NCBI RefSeq assembly: GCF_001984575.1
Contig: NZ_LZNS01000001.1
Span: 2,264,674 to 2,328,673, forward strand
Reading direction: 5' to 3'
DNA length: 64,000 nucleotides
Origin: Streptomyces sp. MP131-18
Lineage (GTDB): Bacteria > Actinomycetota > Actinomycetes > Streptomycetales > Streptomycetaceae
In this document: positions 7,693 through 19,960 of the stretch, piece after piece
Numbering within the stretch: the first letter of the stretch is position 1
How the letters are laid out: the number at the start of each line of letters is the position of its first letter
Notes under the pieces: generated by a model
The model's database searches: none
The model's input: the letters and a program-made list of their open reading frames with translations, nothing else
What the model was told of the DNA's origin: nothing
Made by a program: the position numbers and the translations under genes

Positions 7693-9258
7693 TCAGGCGG
7701 CACGTTCGGCGAGAATCCTGGCCAGTTCGAGACGCTTGATCTTCGTGGTGGCGGTCTGCGGCAGGTCCTCGTGCTTCCACTGCACCGGCTCGGCCATCTT
7801 CGGCAGGCCCGCGACCGCGGAGCGCCAGGCGGCCAGGTCCAGCGGCTCGTCGTCCCGGGTGCAGACGATGGGCGTGGCCACGTTGTTCTCGTCCGGCACG
7901 ATGACGACCTCGACGAGGTTGTCCAGCTTCCCGAACAGCTGGTCCTCCACGGCCAGGGTGCTGCCGAAGTCCTCGATGAGGTCGACCTCGCGGTCCAGCA
8001 GGTGCACGCAGCCCCACTTCGTGCGGTACCCGACGTCGCCCATCCGCCACCAGCCGTCGGTGACCTGCGCGTCGTAGCGTTCCTGCTCGCCGAGGTAGGT
8101 GACGATCCGGCCGTCGCTGCGGACCTCGATGTACCCGGGGTGCTGCTCCGACGGCGGCTTCCCGTTGCGGCTGACTACCCTGACCTCGGTCATGCCGGGG
8201 ATGGCCATGCCGACGCAGCGGCCGTCCGCTTCGAGCGCGCGCCGCTTGGAGAACGCGCGGGCCACCGCGGGGCCCACCTCGCTCTGCCCGTACAGCTGCG
8301 CGAACAGCGGCGCACGGCGGCGCGTCGCGTGCAGCAGCCGGTGCACGGTGCGCGGGTGGATGGCGTCGAACGTGCTGCTGAACAGCTTCACGTTGCGCAG
8401 CGGGCCGCGCGGGTCGTCGGCCAGCTCCTCCCACTGCATGAACGAGTTGGGGTGCGCCTCCAGGATGCCCGGCCGCAGCTGCGCGAACAGGTCGGCGACG
8501 TGTTTCGCCTCCGACTCGACCAGCATCACGATCGGGAAGCCGCGGAAGAGGGAGATGGCAAGCGCGGTGAAGATCCGGGAGTGCACGAACGACACGTGCA
8601 TGGCGATCGTTTCGCGCCCGCGGACGATCGGCGAGAGCGCGGACACCTGCGGCCGGTAGCGCGCCTGAAGGGTGCGGCCGGTGTGGACGGCCAGCTTCGG
8701 CGTGCCGGTGGTGCCGGAGGTGTGGGTGATCAGCGTGGGGTGTTCGGGCGGCATCGTCAGGCCCTCGACGCGCTCGGCACCGGCCAGCGCGTGCAGGTCC
8801 GTGGCGTCCGCGTGGCTACCGGAGGTCAGCAGCACCCGCTCGCTCAACTCGAAGATGTTTTCCGGCAGTTCCTGTTCGATCTTGGCCTGGTCGGTGACCA
8901 GGTGCGGCCGGTCCGTCCGGCGCACCAGTTCGGCGACGGTCTGCCCGTCGAGCTTCGGCGACAGCAGCACCGGCACCGCGCCGACCCGCGCGACGGCGCA
9001 CGCGAGCAGCACGATGTCGAAGGCGTTCGACTTGTAGATGACGACTCGTTCGCCGGGCCTGACCTTTGCGGCCCACAGCCGCGACGCCATGTCGGCGACC
9101 GTCTCGGCTATTTCGGCGATGGTGGCGCGGCGCCCGAGCTGCGGCGCAATGTCGAGGTCGTGGTCCAGGACGAGGATGTTGGACGGATGACGTGCCGCTG
9201 CGCGCTCGAACAGTGACCCCAGCCGGAAACCACGGTTTGCTATGCGTTGCAGAATCAT
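7693..9258 (-). CDS. ANL-superfamily AMP-forming ligase (possible diazotase or acyl-CoA ligase)
   Basis: This 521-residue enzyme has the full set of ANL adenylation motifs: the phosphate loop HTSGTTGTPKLAVHT near residue 181, LYGQSEVGP, the hinge-side WWRMGDVGYRTKWG, LLDREVDLIEDFGS and the C-terminal catalytic lysine in PQTATTKIKRLEL. The fold activates a carboxylate as an acyl-AMP for CoA or amine transfer. Relatives such as CreM of cremeomycin instead use ATP and nitrous acid to diazotise an aromatic amine. Because nitrite-producing creE/creD homologues and a 3-hydroxyanthranilate operon lie 8-16 kb away, this is the best candidate in the window for such a step, but sequence alone does not separate it from an ordinary acyl-CoA ligase. 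Confidence 0.88.
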   Translation of the reverse strand: MILQRIANRGFRLGSLFERAAARHPSNILVLDHDLDIAPQLGRRATIAEIAETVADMASRLWAAKVRPGERVVIYKSNAFDIVLLACAVARVGAVPVLLSPKLDGQTVAELVRRTDRPHLVTDQAKIEQELPENIFELSERVLLTSGSHADATDLHALAGAERVEGLTMPPEHPTLITHTSGTTGTPKLAVHTGRTLQARYRPQVSALSPIVRGRETIAMHVSFVHSRIFTALAISLFRGFPIVMLVESEAKHVADLFAQLRPGILEAHPNSFMQWEELADDPRGPLRNVKLFSSTFDAIHPRTVHRLLHATRRRAPLFAQLYGQSEVGPAVARAFSKRRALEADGRCVGMAIPGMTEVRVVSRNGKPPSEQHPGYIEVRSDGRIVTYLGEQERYDAQVTDGWWRMGDVGYRTKWGCVHLLDREVDLIEDFGSTLAVEDQLFGKLDNLVEVVIVPDENNVATPIVCTRDDEPLDLAAWRSAVAGLPKMAEPVQWKHEDLPQTATTKIKRLELARILAERAA

Positions 9259-9535
9259 GCTTTCACGCTCTCACCAATAGATTTCGGGGCGTACGTCGGC
9301 AACACCTGTACGGAGCGGCTCCACGACACAAGGGGAGGAAGAGATGCGAAATGAGAACACGCGCCGGGCAGCTCGACCTATACGGCCCCATAGCCTGGCA
9401 GCGCCCGTTCCCGCCCTTCAAGGCGCGGCCGGTAAATTTGTCAAGTCGCCGCGGGGGGCCGGCCGCGGGCGGCAGGAGTTGACAGACAATGCGCGGCTTC
9501 CGCGGACGGGCGGGCGGATGCGCGACGATGGCGTC
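9259..9535. promoter_or_regulatory. Divergent promoter region, ligase / quinone oxidoreductase
   Basis: A 277-base gap between divergent genes. It is somewhat less GC-rich than its surroundings and must hold both promoters. I see no conserved operator or copy of the TAGGGG motif here. Confidence 0.35.
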
Positions 9536-10531
9536 ATGCACGCAGCCTTCATCGAGCAGCTCGGCTCCCCGGACGTCATCCGCTACGGCGAGCTGCCCGC
9601 GCCGCGGCCCGGGCCCTCGGACGTGCTCGTGGACGTGGCGGCGACGACGGTCAACCCGGTGGACACGTTCGTGCGGTCAGGTGTGTTCCGCACCCCGCTC
9701 GACTTCCCGTTCGTCATCAGCCGTGACCTCGTGGGCACGGTCGCGGAGACCGGCGGCGACGTGCGGGGCTTCGCGCCGGGGCAGCTCGTGTGGTGCAACA
9801 GCCTCGGCCACGGCGGGCGGCAGGGCGCGGCGGCCGAGCGGGCCGTGGTGCCCGCGGACCGGCTGTACCCGCTGCCCGACGGCGTGGACCCGCGTACCGC
9901 GGTCGCCGTCGTGCACCCGGCCGCGACGGCCTACCTGGGGCTGTTCACGCACGGCCGGCTGCGGGCCGGTGAGACCGTCGTCGTGGCGGGCGGCGCGGGC
10001 AACGTCGGGGGCGCGCTGGTCGCCCTGGCCGCCTGGGCCGGGGCCCGCGTCATCGCGACGGCCAGGCCCGGCGACTTCGAGCACTGCCGCGCCCTCGGCG
10101 CGGCCGAGGTCGTGGACTACCGGGCCGAGGACCAGTGGGAACGCATCCGCGCCGCCGCCCCGGACGGCGTCGACGTGTACACCGACACCTCGGGCCGCAA
10201 CGATCTGGCGCGGGCGGTCGGGACACTGGCCGTGCGCGGGCGCGTCGTCGTGCTGGCCGGGTCGGGGTCGCGGCCCACGCTGCCGGCGGGCGAGCTGTAC
10301 ATGAAGGACGGCTCCGTCGTGGGCTTCGTCATCTCCCGCGCCCGCGTGGCGGAGCTGGCCGAGGCCGCGGACGTCATCAACACCCTGCTCGCCGGGGGCC
10401 TGCTGCGCCCGCGGGCGACGGAGGTTCTGCCGCTCGCCGCCGCGGGCGAGGTGCACCGCCGCATGGAGCGCGGCGAGCTGAACGCGCGGCGCGTCATACT
10501 CCGGCCGGCGGGCGCCGCTCCCGCTCGGTAG
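9536..10531 (+). CDS. Zinc-free quinone oxidoreductase-like dehydrogenase (MDR family)
   Basis: This 331-residue member of the medium-chain dehydrogenase family resembles quinone oxidoreductase and zeta-crystallin. The N-terminal GroES-like domain contains TTVNPVDTFVRSG, and the Rossmann domain has VVVAGGAGNVGGALVALAAWAGARVIAT. The zinc-binding Cys/His ligands of alcohol dehydrogenases are absent. It probably reduces a quinone or enone with NADPH. The ATG at 9536 was chosen because homology begins at MHAAFIEQLGSPDVIRYGE; the frame is open upstream but not homologous. It is divergent from the ANL ligase and may be a tailoring or detoxification gene. Confidence 0.86.
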   Translation: MHAAFIEQLGSPDVIRYGELPAPRPGPSDVLVDVAATTVNPVDTFVRSGVFRTPLDFPFVISRDLVGTVAETGGDVRGFAPGQLVWCNSLGHGGRQGAAAERAVVPADRLYPLPDGVDPRTAVAVVHPAATAYLGLFTHGRLRAGETVVVAGGAGNVGGALVALAAWAGARVIATARPGDFEHCRALGAAEVVDYRAEDQWERIRAAAPDGVDVYTDTSGRNDLARAVGTLAVRGRVVVLAGSGSRPTLPAGELYMKDGSVVGFVISRARVAELAEAADVINTLLAGGLLRPRATEVLPLAAAGEVHRRMERGELNARRVILRPAGAAPAR

Positions 10532-11237
10532 GGGTGCGAATAAGGGTTGGCACCCGCAGCCCGCGTGGCTAACGTCTAGTCTCCCCGGAGGGTTATGCGG
10601 AATTCCGCCCGCTCTTACCGTGAATGCCTCGCGCGCGGTTCGCCGACTGGCCGGAATCGCCGCGGCGCGCGGCTTTGCCTCCGCTTCCCGCTGCCGCCCG
10701 GCGCGTTATCCCGCCGAGTGCCGCCGTGCGGCAGGACCGGCGCCTAGGGGACGGCTAGGGGCTGACGGCGGGGGCTGACACAAGTAATCTCGCTCTCGCC
10801 AATTGACCGGGGAAACCTCACTGCGTGCATGCCGAATGCCGGCACGACTGCGTCACGCCGCGAAAAAGCCGAACCGCCTTTCGGGGGACACTTCTGCCTG
10901 CTCGGAAACGAGTGGCGTTGCGGCAATGCGGCGGTACGACTGCGCGCGTGCGGCAATGCCTTGACGATTCGGAGTTGCTTCAGATGATGACCGAGTCAGG
11001 TAACGACATGCACGCGGCGCCGGCCGACGCGTCGGACGCGGCGATCGCCGTCGCGGCACGCTGAGCGTGGCATGCCGCCGCCCGGTGCCGGGACCCTCTC
11101 CGCACCACCCGCCCGACACCACCCGCGGTGAGGTGAGCTGACCGCCCACCACGCGCCCCTCGGAACGATGTCCGCCCGCGCAACCGATCCGAAGCGAACG
11201 CCGAGCGATCACGGATACTCGGCGGAGATGGGGGAAC
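10532..11237. other. Intergenic region upstream of the transposase-like gene
   Basis: About 700 bases with no convincing gene. Short frames here lack a ribosome site or codon bias. The region contains two CTAGGGG copies 11 bp apart (10744-10761), a motif that recurs in other intergenic regions of this cluster. Confidence 0.5.
10744..10761. promoter_or_regulatory. Tandem CTAGGGG repeat, 11-bp period
   Basis: CTAGGGG occurs at 10744-10750 and again at 10755-10761, so both copies face the same side of the helix. The same hexamer TAGGGG recurs with the same 11-bp period at 21708 and 21719, upstream of the creE homologue. This looks like a direct-repeat activator site. Confidence 0.45.
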
Positions 11238-12461
11238 ATGATCGTGGAAGCCGATGTCGGCCTGACGCGTAACGCGCCCGCCGCGCCCGCCGCGCCCGCG
11301 TCATGGAGCGCCGAGCGCAGTAGCGAGGCGCTGCGCGACCTCTGCCAAGTGCTGTTCGCCTCCCTTCAACGCAGCGACCAGCGGCGGCGTGGCATGGACT
11401 ACGTCCGCGGATTGATCCATGTGGAGGGCCGCAAATCGATCCGCAACATCGCCTCCCTGCTCGGGGGCGGACAGGCGGTCGAGCAGAGTCTCCACCACTT
11501 CGTGTGCGATTCCACGTGGCAGTGGGACCCGATACGCGAGGCGCTGGCGCGGTACGTGACCGCTGCGGCGCCACCGCTCGCCTGGGTGGTGCACCCCCTG
11601 GTCATCCTGAAATCGGGGGACAGCTCGGTCGGGGTGGAACGCCACGCCTCGCCAACCTCCTACACACAGCGGGCAGTCGGCGTGTGGCTGGCGTCGGAGC
11701 ACACGGCGTGCCCGGTCAACTGGCGGCTCCTGCTGTCCCGCTCGTGGGTGGAGGACCCGCTGCGCCGCGAGCAGGCATGCATTCCGGAGCAGACACATCC
11801 CGAGACGCTGGGGATGTGCGCGGTGGAGGCAAGCCTGCGGGTGGCCCGCGGCTGGCGGCTGCCGGCCCGGCCCTTGCTCGTGGACGCCAGGGAGATGGAC
11901 GCCCCGGCCGTACTCGGGCGGCTGCGAAAGGCGGGACTGCCCCAGTTGCTGCGCGTGGACGGGCGGCTGCGGCTCACGGTCGCCGACGACGCGCTACGCG
12001 CTCACAACGGCGGGCAGTTGTCGGCCGAGGAGGTCATGCGCGTCGCGGCCCCGCTGCGGCGGCCGTGTCTGTGGCGCGCGCCGGACGCATCGCCTGGCGT
12101 GCGAAGGGGCACGCTGGCCGCGGTCCGGGTGCGGGTACCTTCGCCCGCGGCCGGGGCGGCGGCCGGACGGCAGGGCGGGGAGTTGCTGCTGCTGGGCGTG
12201 GCGGAAGCCGGTCAGCAGTGGCCGGCCGAGCTGTGGCTGACGGACGCGGTATCGCTGCCCCCGATCGCTCTGGTGCAGCTTTCGCGACTGATGCAGCGCG
12301 TCAGCCGGGATCTCGCCGAGATCGGCGACCGGGTCGGCATCCGCGACTTCGTAGGCCGTTCTTTCACCGGCTGGCACCGGCATATCACGCTCGCCTCGGC
12401 CGCTCATGCGGTGGCCGCCCTGTCCCGACCGACCGCACGGCAGTTCGAACGAGCTTCGTAA
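11238..12461 (+). CDS. Domesticated IS701-like DDE-fold protein, catalytically dead
   Basis: This 407-residue protein aligns along its length with IS701-type DDE transposases: RGLIHVEGRKSIRNIASLLG (about 55-74), VGVWLASEHTACPVNWRLLLSRSW (about 151-174), LLVDAREM in place of the second catalytic Asp block, and GRSFTGWHRHITLASAAHA (about 373-391). The first catalytic motif, usually DDTG, is replaced by the ILKSGDSS stretch, and the catalytic Glu that normally precedes GRSW is Val. The frame is intact with normal GC3, and I saw no terminal inverted repeats. It is therefore not an active insertion sequence but a retained protein. Its place just before the LuxR regulator suggests a DNA-binding or regulatory role, which is inference. 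Confidence 0.75.
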   Translation: MIVEADVGLTRNAPAAPAAPASWSAERSSEALRDLCQVLFASLQRSDQRRRGMDYVRGLIHVEGRKSIRNIASLLGGGQAVEQSLHHFVCDSTWQWDPIREALARYVTAAAPPLAWVVHPLVILKSGDSSVGVERHASPTSYTQRAVGVWLASEHTACPVNWRLLLSRSWVEDPLRREQACIPEQTHPETLGMCAVEASLRVARGWRLPARPLLVDAREMDAPAVLGRLRKAGLPQLLRVDGRLRLTVADDALRAHNGGQLSAEEVMRVAAPLRRPCLWRAPDASPGVRRGTLAAVRVRVPSPAAGAAAGRQGGELLLLGVAEAGQQWPAELWLTDAVSLPPIALVQLSRLMQRVSRDLAEIGDRVGIRDFVGRSFTGWHRHITLASAAHAVAALSRPTARQFERAS

Positions 12462-13474
12462 GCCGATGCGTTCCTCGGGGTGTTTCTCGTGAGCAAATGC
12501 CGTTTGCCGACCACCCCCTGCGTATTTCCGCGGCTCTTACACCAACCGGAGAACACTCTTCTCCGCCTTCGACATCTTTCCGCGTCTTCGCGGTGGGTTT
12601 TCGATGGATCGAACGTCGTCCGCCGTTTGTTTCGCCACCTGTTACCGGAGGGTCGCATTCCGCGGATCGGCACGAACGACCACAACACGGGCGCATGTCA
12701 CGATGCCCGCGCCGATCTCGACGGCAGATAAAAGAGCAGCCCCTCAAACCCCCCAAAAAGCAAACATCCGGTTACCGAATCGACCGGCGGCGCGGCCCCA
12801 CGGCGGCGCGGCAACAACGTTGCATTAGTGTTTGTCCGCACGCCGTGTCAACCCCCTAGACGCCCGCGAATCGTCACGCCGTGCCGACGCATCATTGGGG
12901 TAACGGGCACGTGGAACGTATGCCACACTCATTGGGCAGTGATCTCCAACACGGGGCCAACGCGGGAGCATCGAACTGCGGCGAATCCGGCGGGAGCTAG
13001 CGCGGCGTACGAGCATACATGCGCCCGCGCACTATCCGCGCCGGATCGTCCCGGTGCGTACTTTGCCGTGCTCTGACCACGCACGGCGGCCGCACCGGCC
13101 GCGTGGCCCCGCGCTGGGACACACGGGGACGATCACGGCTGCCGCCATGACCAGGCGACCTCGCGCAGCGCCCCCGTGACAGCCCGACGTTCAGGGGGAA
13201 CGGGGATGCATCAACAACACCGTGGCGGCGATTCAGGCCACCCGCGCGATGCGGGACGACACAAGAAGTGCGCCCGGAGGCATGGGCATCGTGCCGGTCC
13301 GCGCACAGCAGCAGGCGGACGCGGCGGTCGTGAACTACCGCCGATTCCTCCGGCGTTCCTGTCGCCACCCCCCGCAGGTCGATAGTCCACATGACTTCCC
13401 CACGCCTCACACAGGACAGCTTTGCGTCGCAATACCCCAATTGCCCGACTATCGCACACGAGGAGGCTCATCGA
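12462..13474. other. Long leader/promoter region of the LAL regulator
   Basis: About 1 kb without a supported gene. Parts around 12480-12620 and 12730-13000 are clearly less GC-rich than the coding flanks. An isolated CCCCTA (12853-12858, the reverse of TAGGGG) is present. The length and composition suggest a regulated promoter region or a decayed gene; I cannot identify remnants. Confidence 0.4.
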
Positions 13475-16297
13475 GTGGTGTTGGTGCAGCGCGAAGAAGA
13501 GTTCATGCAGGTCCGGATGACATTCGACGACTGCCGCGGGAAACGACGAGGTCACGCCGTCCTCATCTCAGGGGCCGTCGGCAGCGGCAAGACCTCGCTG
13601 CTCGAATCGCTGAACGAATACTTCACCGAGGAGGGCGGTCGCGTCCTGCGCGCCGTTGGTTCACAGTCCGAACGCGACATTCCGCTTGGTGTCATCGGAC
13701 AACTGCTGCACGGCGCGTCCTTCCCGGAAAAGACACGACGCCTCGTGGAAGGGCTGCTTCCCGAGCACGCACCGGCGGCTCCTGCCATCAGAGGGCAAGG
13801 GGCCGGGCCGAGGCCGTCGCTGGAGGGCCGACATCAAGCCGCGGTACTGCACCGGTTGTTCACGTCCCTCAGCGAGCTGGCGCGGAGCGGGCCGCTCGTT
13901 CTTGCCCTTGACGACGTCCAGCACGCCGACTCCGCTTCGCTCCACTGTCTCCTCTACGTCATCCGCCGGCTGCGGCACGCGCCGATGATGGTGCTGATGA
14001 CCGAGGCGCCCATGCTGCGGCTGCCGCACCCGCACTTCCGTGCGGAGCTGCTCAGCCAGCCGTACTTCTCGCGCATCGCCCTCCAGCCGCTGACCCGCGA
14101 TTCGCTGACGCGGCTCGTCGGCCGCAGCCTCGACCCGTCCGTGGCGCGGAAGATGGCGGAGCGGGCGCGGGCCATCACCGGCGGCAGCCCGCTGCTCGCC
14201 CAGGCGCTGGTGGACGACCCGCTGGCCCAGCTGACGGAGCCGGAGTACGCGACGCCGCCGGGGGGCGGCGGACCGTTCGACCAGGCGGTGCTCGGCTGCC
14301 TCTACCGGCACGAGCCCGAGGTGCGGCAGGTCGCGCAGGCGCTGGCCGTCCTGGGCCGCAAGACGTCCGTCGACATCCTGGACCAGGTGCTCGACATCAC
14401 CCACGAGTCCGCGGTGCGCGCCGTGCACATCCTGCGGATATCGGGCCTGGTGGAGGGCAACGAGCTGCGGCACCCGCGGATCACCCGCTCGGTGCTCGGG
14501 GACCTGTCCGCCGAGAGCCGCCGCTCGCTCCACTCGCGGGCGGCCGAGGCACTGCACAACCACGGGGCCGAGCCGACGGTCGTCGCCGACCATCTGGTGG
14601 CGGCCGACTGGGCGGAGGACGCCTGGGCGGTGCCGGTCCTCCAGGAGGCCGCGGCGCACGCGCTGTCGCTGGGACGGCCGGAGTTCGCCGGGGCCTGCCT
14701 GCGGCAGGCATGGCGGGCGGAAACCGACGAGTCGCAGCGGGCCGACATCAAGGCGCTGCTGGTCAAGGCGCGCTGGCAGGTCAACCCGCTGTCGGCGGAG
14801 GCCCACCTGCCGGACCTGCTGGACACGATCAGGCAGCGGGGCGCCTCGGTGCCGGGCGCGGTCGCGGCGGTGCCCTCGCTGCTGTGGCAGGGCAGGTCGG
14901 GAGAAGCCGGCCACCTGCTGGCGCAGTTCGAGCTCGACGACGAACGGGACACGGCCGCCGCGGCCGAACTGCGCGTCATGCACATGCTGGTGTCGCTGTG
15001 CCGCCCCGAGTCCCTGACCGACGCGCACTCCACGAGCGACGCGTACGGCGGCCCCGCGCGCAATCCGGTGGTGAGCCCGCATCTGGAGGCGCTGACCGTT
15101 CTCCACAAGGCGCTCTTCCCCACCCCGGACTACGACGTGGTGGCCCGCGCGGAGCAGATCATCCGGCGGCACAACAGCGAGGTCGGGGCGCCGGGACTGC
15201 TGGCGGGCCCGCTGCTGGGGATGCTGTATGTGGGGCGTTCCGACCGGGTCGCGGCCTGGACGGACACGCTGCTGCACCACTCCACGGTGCGGCACGCCCC
15301 GATCTGGCAGGCGATCCTCGAAGGCATCAGGGCCGAGGCACTGCTGCGCCTCGGCGACCTGCGCGGCAGCGAGCAGCACGCGCGATCGGCGCTGGAGTCG
15401 ATCACCCCGCAGGCGTGGGGCGTCGCGGTGGCCGGGCCGCTCGGCACGCTCATCACGTGCGCGACCGAGGCGGGCCGACACCACGAGGCGGACACCTGGC
15501 TGGCGTATCCGACGCCGGCGAGCATGTTCCAGACGCCGCTGGGTCTGCACTACCTGGTCGCCCGCGGCCGCTACCACCTGGCGGCCGGCCGGCCGCACGC
15601 GGCGCGCGACGATCTCCAGCAGTGCGCGGAGCTGATGGAGAAGTGGCGTCTCGACCTGGCGGGCCTGGTGGCCTGGCGGCTCGAACTGGCGCAGGTGCAC
15701 CTCGCGCTCGACAACCGGGCGGAGGCGGCGCGGCTGCTGCACGAGGAGACCTCGGGCGAACGGCGCGTCGATGACCGCACCCGCGGCAGAGCGTTGCGAT
15801 TAATGTCCAGGACGGCGGTGTCCGACCGCAAGAAGAGACTCCTCTCCGAGGCCGTCGACGTGTTGCAGGCGTCGGGTGACAAGGTCGAGCTGGCCCGTGC
15901 GCTGAGCGACCTCGGGCACGCGCTGCACCGTTCGGGGGATTCGGGGCGACCGCACATGCTGATCCGCCGCGCCTACCAGCTGGCGCTGGAGTCGGGGGCG
16001 GAATCGCTGGCGGACCGGCTGATGCGCAGCGGCTCCGCGGAGGGGCTGGTGGCGCAGCAGGAGGTACCGCAGGGCGGGCACGGGCTGAGTGAGGCCGAGC
16101 TGAGGGTGGCGGCCCTCGCGACCCTCGGCGACACCAACCGGCAGATATCGAACAAGCTGTTCATCACCGTGAGCACCGTGGAGCAGCACCTGACACGGGT
16201 GTACCGCAAGCTCGGGGTGAAGCGCCGGGTCGACCTCCCGGCCGAGCTCGTCGCATATGCCGAAGAGACGCGCGACGCGTCGTCGGAAGCGGTGTGA
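13475..16297 (+). CDS. LuxR-family large ATP-binding (LAL) pathway regulator with TTA codon
   Basis: This 940-residue regulator combines an N-terminal AAA/NB-ARC-like ATPase, a long helical TPR-like middle and a C-terminal LuxR helix-turn-helix. Walker A is GAVGSGKTSLLE (about 29-40), Walker B is LVLALDDVQHAD, and the DNA-binding domain is LSEAELRVAALATLGDTNRQ through VEQHLTRVYRKLGV near the end. LAL proteins typically activate biosynthetic clusters. The GTG at 13475 was chosen because AGGAGG lies 8 bases before it; an ATG at 13391 lacks such a site. A TTA leucine codon at 15800-15802 makes its translation dependent on the bldA tRNA. It sits beside, and convergent with, the 3-hydroxyanthranilate operon. 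Confidence 0.93.
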   Translation: MVLVQREEEFMQVRMTFDDCRGKRRGHAVLISGAVGSGKTSLLESLNEYFTEEGGRVLRAVGSQSERDIPLGVIGQLLHGASFPEKTRRLVEGLLPEHAPAAPAIRGQGAGPRPSLEGRHQAAVLHRLFTSLSELARSGPLVLALDDVQHADSASLHCLLYVIRRLRHAPMMVLMTEAPMLRLPHPHFRAELLSQPYFSRIALQPLTRDSLTRLVGRSLDPSVARKMAERARAITGGSPLLAQALVDDPLAQLTEPEYATPPGGGGPFDQAVLGCLYRHEPEVRQVAQALAVLGRKTSVDILDQVLDITHESAVRAVHILRISGLVEGNELRHPRITRSVLGDLSAESRRSLHSRAAEALHNHGAEPTVVADHLVAADWAEDAWAVPVLQEAAAHALSLGRPEFAGACLRQAWRAETDESQRADIKALLVKARWQVNPLSAEAHLPDLLDTIRQRGASVPGAVAAVPSLLWQGRSGEAGHLLAQFELDDERDTAAAAELRVMHMLVSLCRPESLTDAHSTSDAYGGPARNPVVSPHLEALTVLHKALFPTPDYDVVARAEQIIRRHNSEVGAPGLLAGPLLGMLYVGRSDRVAAWTDTLLHHSTVRHAPIWQAILEGIRAEALLRLGDLRGSEQHARSALESITPQAWGVAVAGPLGTLITCATEAGRHHEADTWLAYPTPASMFQTPLGLHYLVARGRYHLAAGRPHAARDDLQQCAELMEKWRLDLAGLVAWRLELAQVHLALDNRAEAARLLHEETSGERRVDDRTRGRALRLMSRTAVSDRKKRLLSEAVDVLQASGDKVELARALSDLGHALHRSGDSGRPHMLIRRAYQLALESGAESLADRLMRSGSAEGLVAQQEVPQGGHGLSEAELRVAALATLGDTNRQISNKLFITVSTVEQHLTRVYRKLGVKRRVDLPAELVAYAEETRDASSEAV

Positions 16298-16340
16298 CGG
16301 CGGAGAGTCCGCTCACTTTCCGTCGGTCCCCCGGTGTCGC

Positions 16341-16379
16341 AGCCGGGCCGGGCAGCCCGACAGGCCGCCCGGCCCGGCT
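16341..16379. terminator. Bidirectional hairpin terminator
   Basis: A perfect 13-bp stem (AGCCGGGCCGGGC and complement) around a 13-base loop, between the stop codons of the LAL regulator and the convergent phzE gene. Confidence 0.7.
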
Positions 16380-16382
16380 CTC

Positions 16383-19015
<2,633 letters not shown>

Positions 19016-19119
19016 GGCAGTTCCTCTTCTGGTGTCCTGGACGAATTCGACGTGACGCTGGGCCAGCACCGAAGAACGTCACCGAACGTCACCGACAGGG
19101 ACCGCGCGGTCCTGGGTGT

Positions 19120-19905
19120 TCAGACGCCGAGGGTGGCCCCGCCGTCGACCGTGAGCGCGTGCATGGTGATGTGGGCGGCTTCTTCGGAGAGCAGGAAGAC
19201 GACCGCGTCGGCCACGTCCTGCGGGGTGGCCAGCTTGCCGAGCGGAATGCCCAGCTTGTACGCCGCCAGGTCTCCCCGGATGGTGGCTTCCCGGCCGCTG
19301 TCGTCGTGCCACATGGAGTTGAGCATCGGCGTATCGGTGGAGCCGGGCGCCACCAGGTTGCAGCGGATGCCGTACTCGGCGACCTCAAGTCCGAGGCACT
19401 TGGTGAACATGGTCGCCGCCGCCTTGGAGGCGGCGTAGGCGGCCATGAGCTTCCTGGGGGTGCCGGCGGCGTTGGAGGCCACGGTGACGACCGCGCCGGA
19501 GCGGCGCGGCACCATCCGGTTGACGACGGCCTGGGACATGTGGAAGACGCCGGTGGCGTTCACGGCGAGGGTGTCGGCCCAGTCCGTGTCGGACAGGTGC
19601 CTGGCCTCGGCGAGGCGGAGGATGCCCGCCGCGTTGACCAGGTAGTCGACGGGGCCGAGCTGCGCCTCCACGGCGGCGACCGTGGCGTCGGCCTCGTCGC
19701 GCCGGGTCACGTCGGCGGTGAAGCCCTCCGCGCGCAGCCCCTCGGTGGACAGGGCCTCGATCTTCTCCTTCAGCGCGACGCCGTCGGCGTCCACGGCCGC
19801 GGGCACACCGCCGCGTTCCGCTATCGCGCGGACCACCGCGGCGCCGACGCCCCCGGCCGCACCGGTCACGAGCGCGGTCTTTCCTTTCATCGGGCGAACC
19901 TCCAT
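19120..19905 (-). CDS. EntA/DhbA-like short-chain dehydrogenase (DHHA to 3-hydroxyanthranilate)
   Basis: This SDR has the NAD(P) motif TGAAGGVG, the NAAG strand, the catalytic Tyr-x-x-x-Lys as YAASK and the Ser in TVASNAAG. Family resemblance is to 2,3-dihydro-2,3-dihydroxybenzoate dehydrogenase. Between phzD and a DAHP synthase, the likely substrate is DHHA, which would be oxidised to 3-hydroxyanthranilate, as in other actinomycete clusters that use this acid. Two in-frame ATGs, at 19905 and 19890, each follow a GGAGG by 8 bases, so the start is ambiguous by five residues. The protein is 256-261 residues, normal for the family. Confidence 0.88.
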   Translation of the reverse strand: MEVRPMKGKTALVTGAAGGVGAAVVRAIAERGGVPAAVDADGVALKEKIEALSTEGLRAEGFTADVTRRDEADATVAAVEAQLGPVDYLVNAAGILRLAEARHLSDTDWADTLAVNATGVFHMSQAVVNRMVPRRSGAVVTVASNAAGTPRKLMAAYAASKAAATMFTKCLGLEVAEYGIRCNLVAPGSTDTPMLNSMWHDDSGREATIRGDLAAYKLGIPLGKLATPQDVADAVVFLLSEEAAHITMHALTVDGGATLGV

Positions 19906-19960
19906 CGTGCGGACCTCCGTTGGCTGTGCGGCGCGCCGCGCTCTTCGCGCGGGAGGGTGC

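Noticed and set aside
10825..11064. Small forward reading frame before the IS701-like gene
   Set aside because: No ribosome site, no homology and atypical codon use; left as non-coding.
11238..12461. Active IS701-type insertion sequence
   Set aside because: Two catalytic positions are lost and I found no inverted repeats or target duplication at its edges.
13391..13474. Upstream ATG start for the LAL regulator
   Set aside because: No ribosome site precedes it, while the in-frame GTG at 13475 has AGGAGG 8 bases upstream.
13661..15742. Long reverse-strand reading frame across the LAL gene
   Set aside because: It is an antisense by-product of high GC; third-position bias and domain homology are all on the forward strand.
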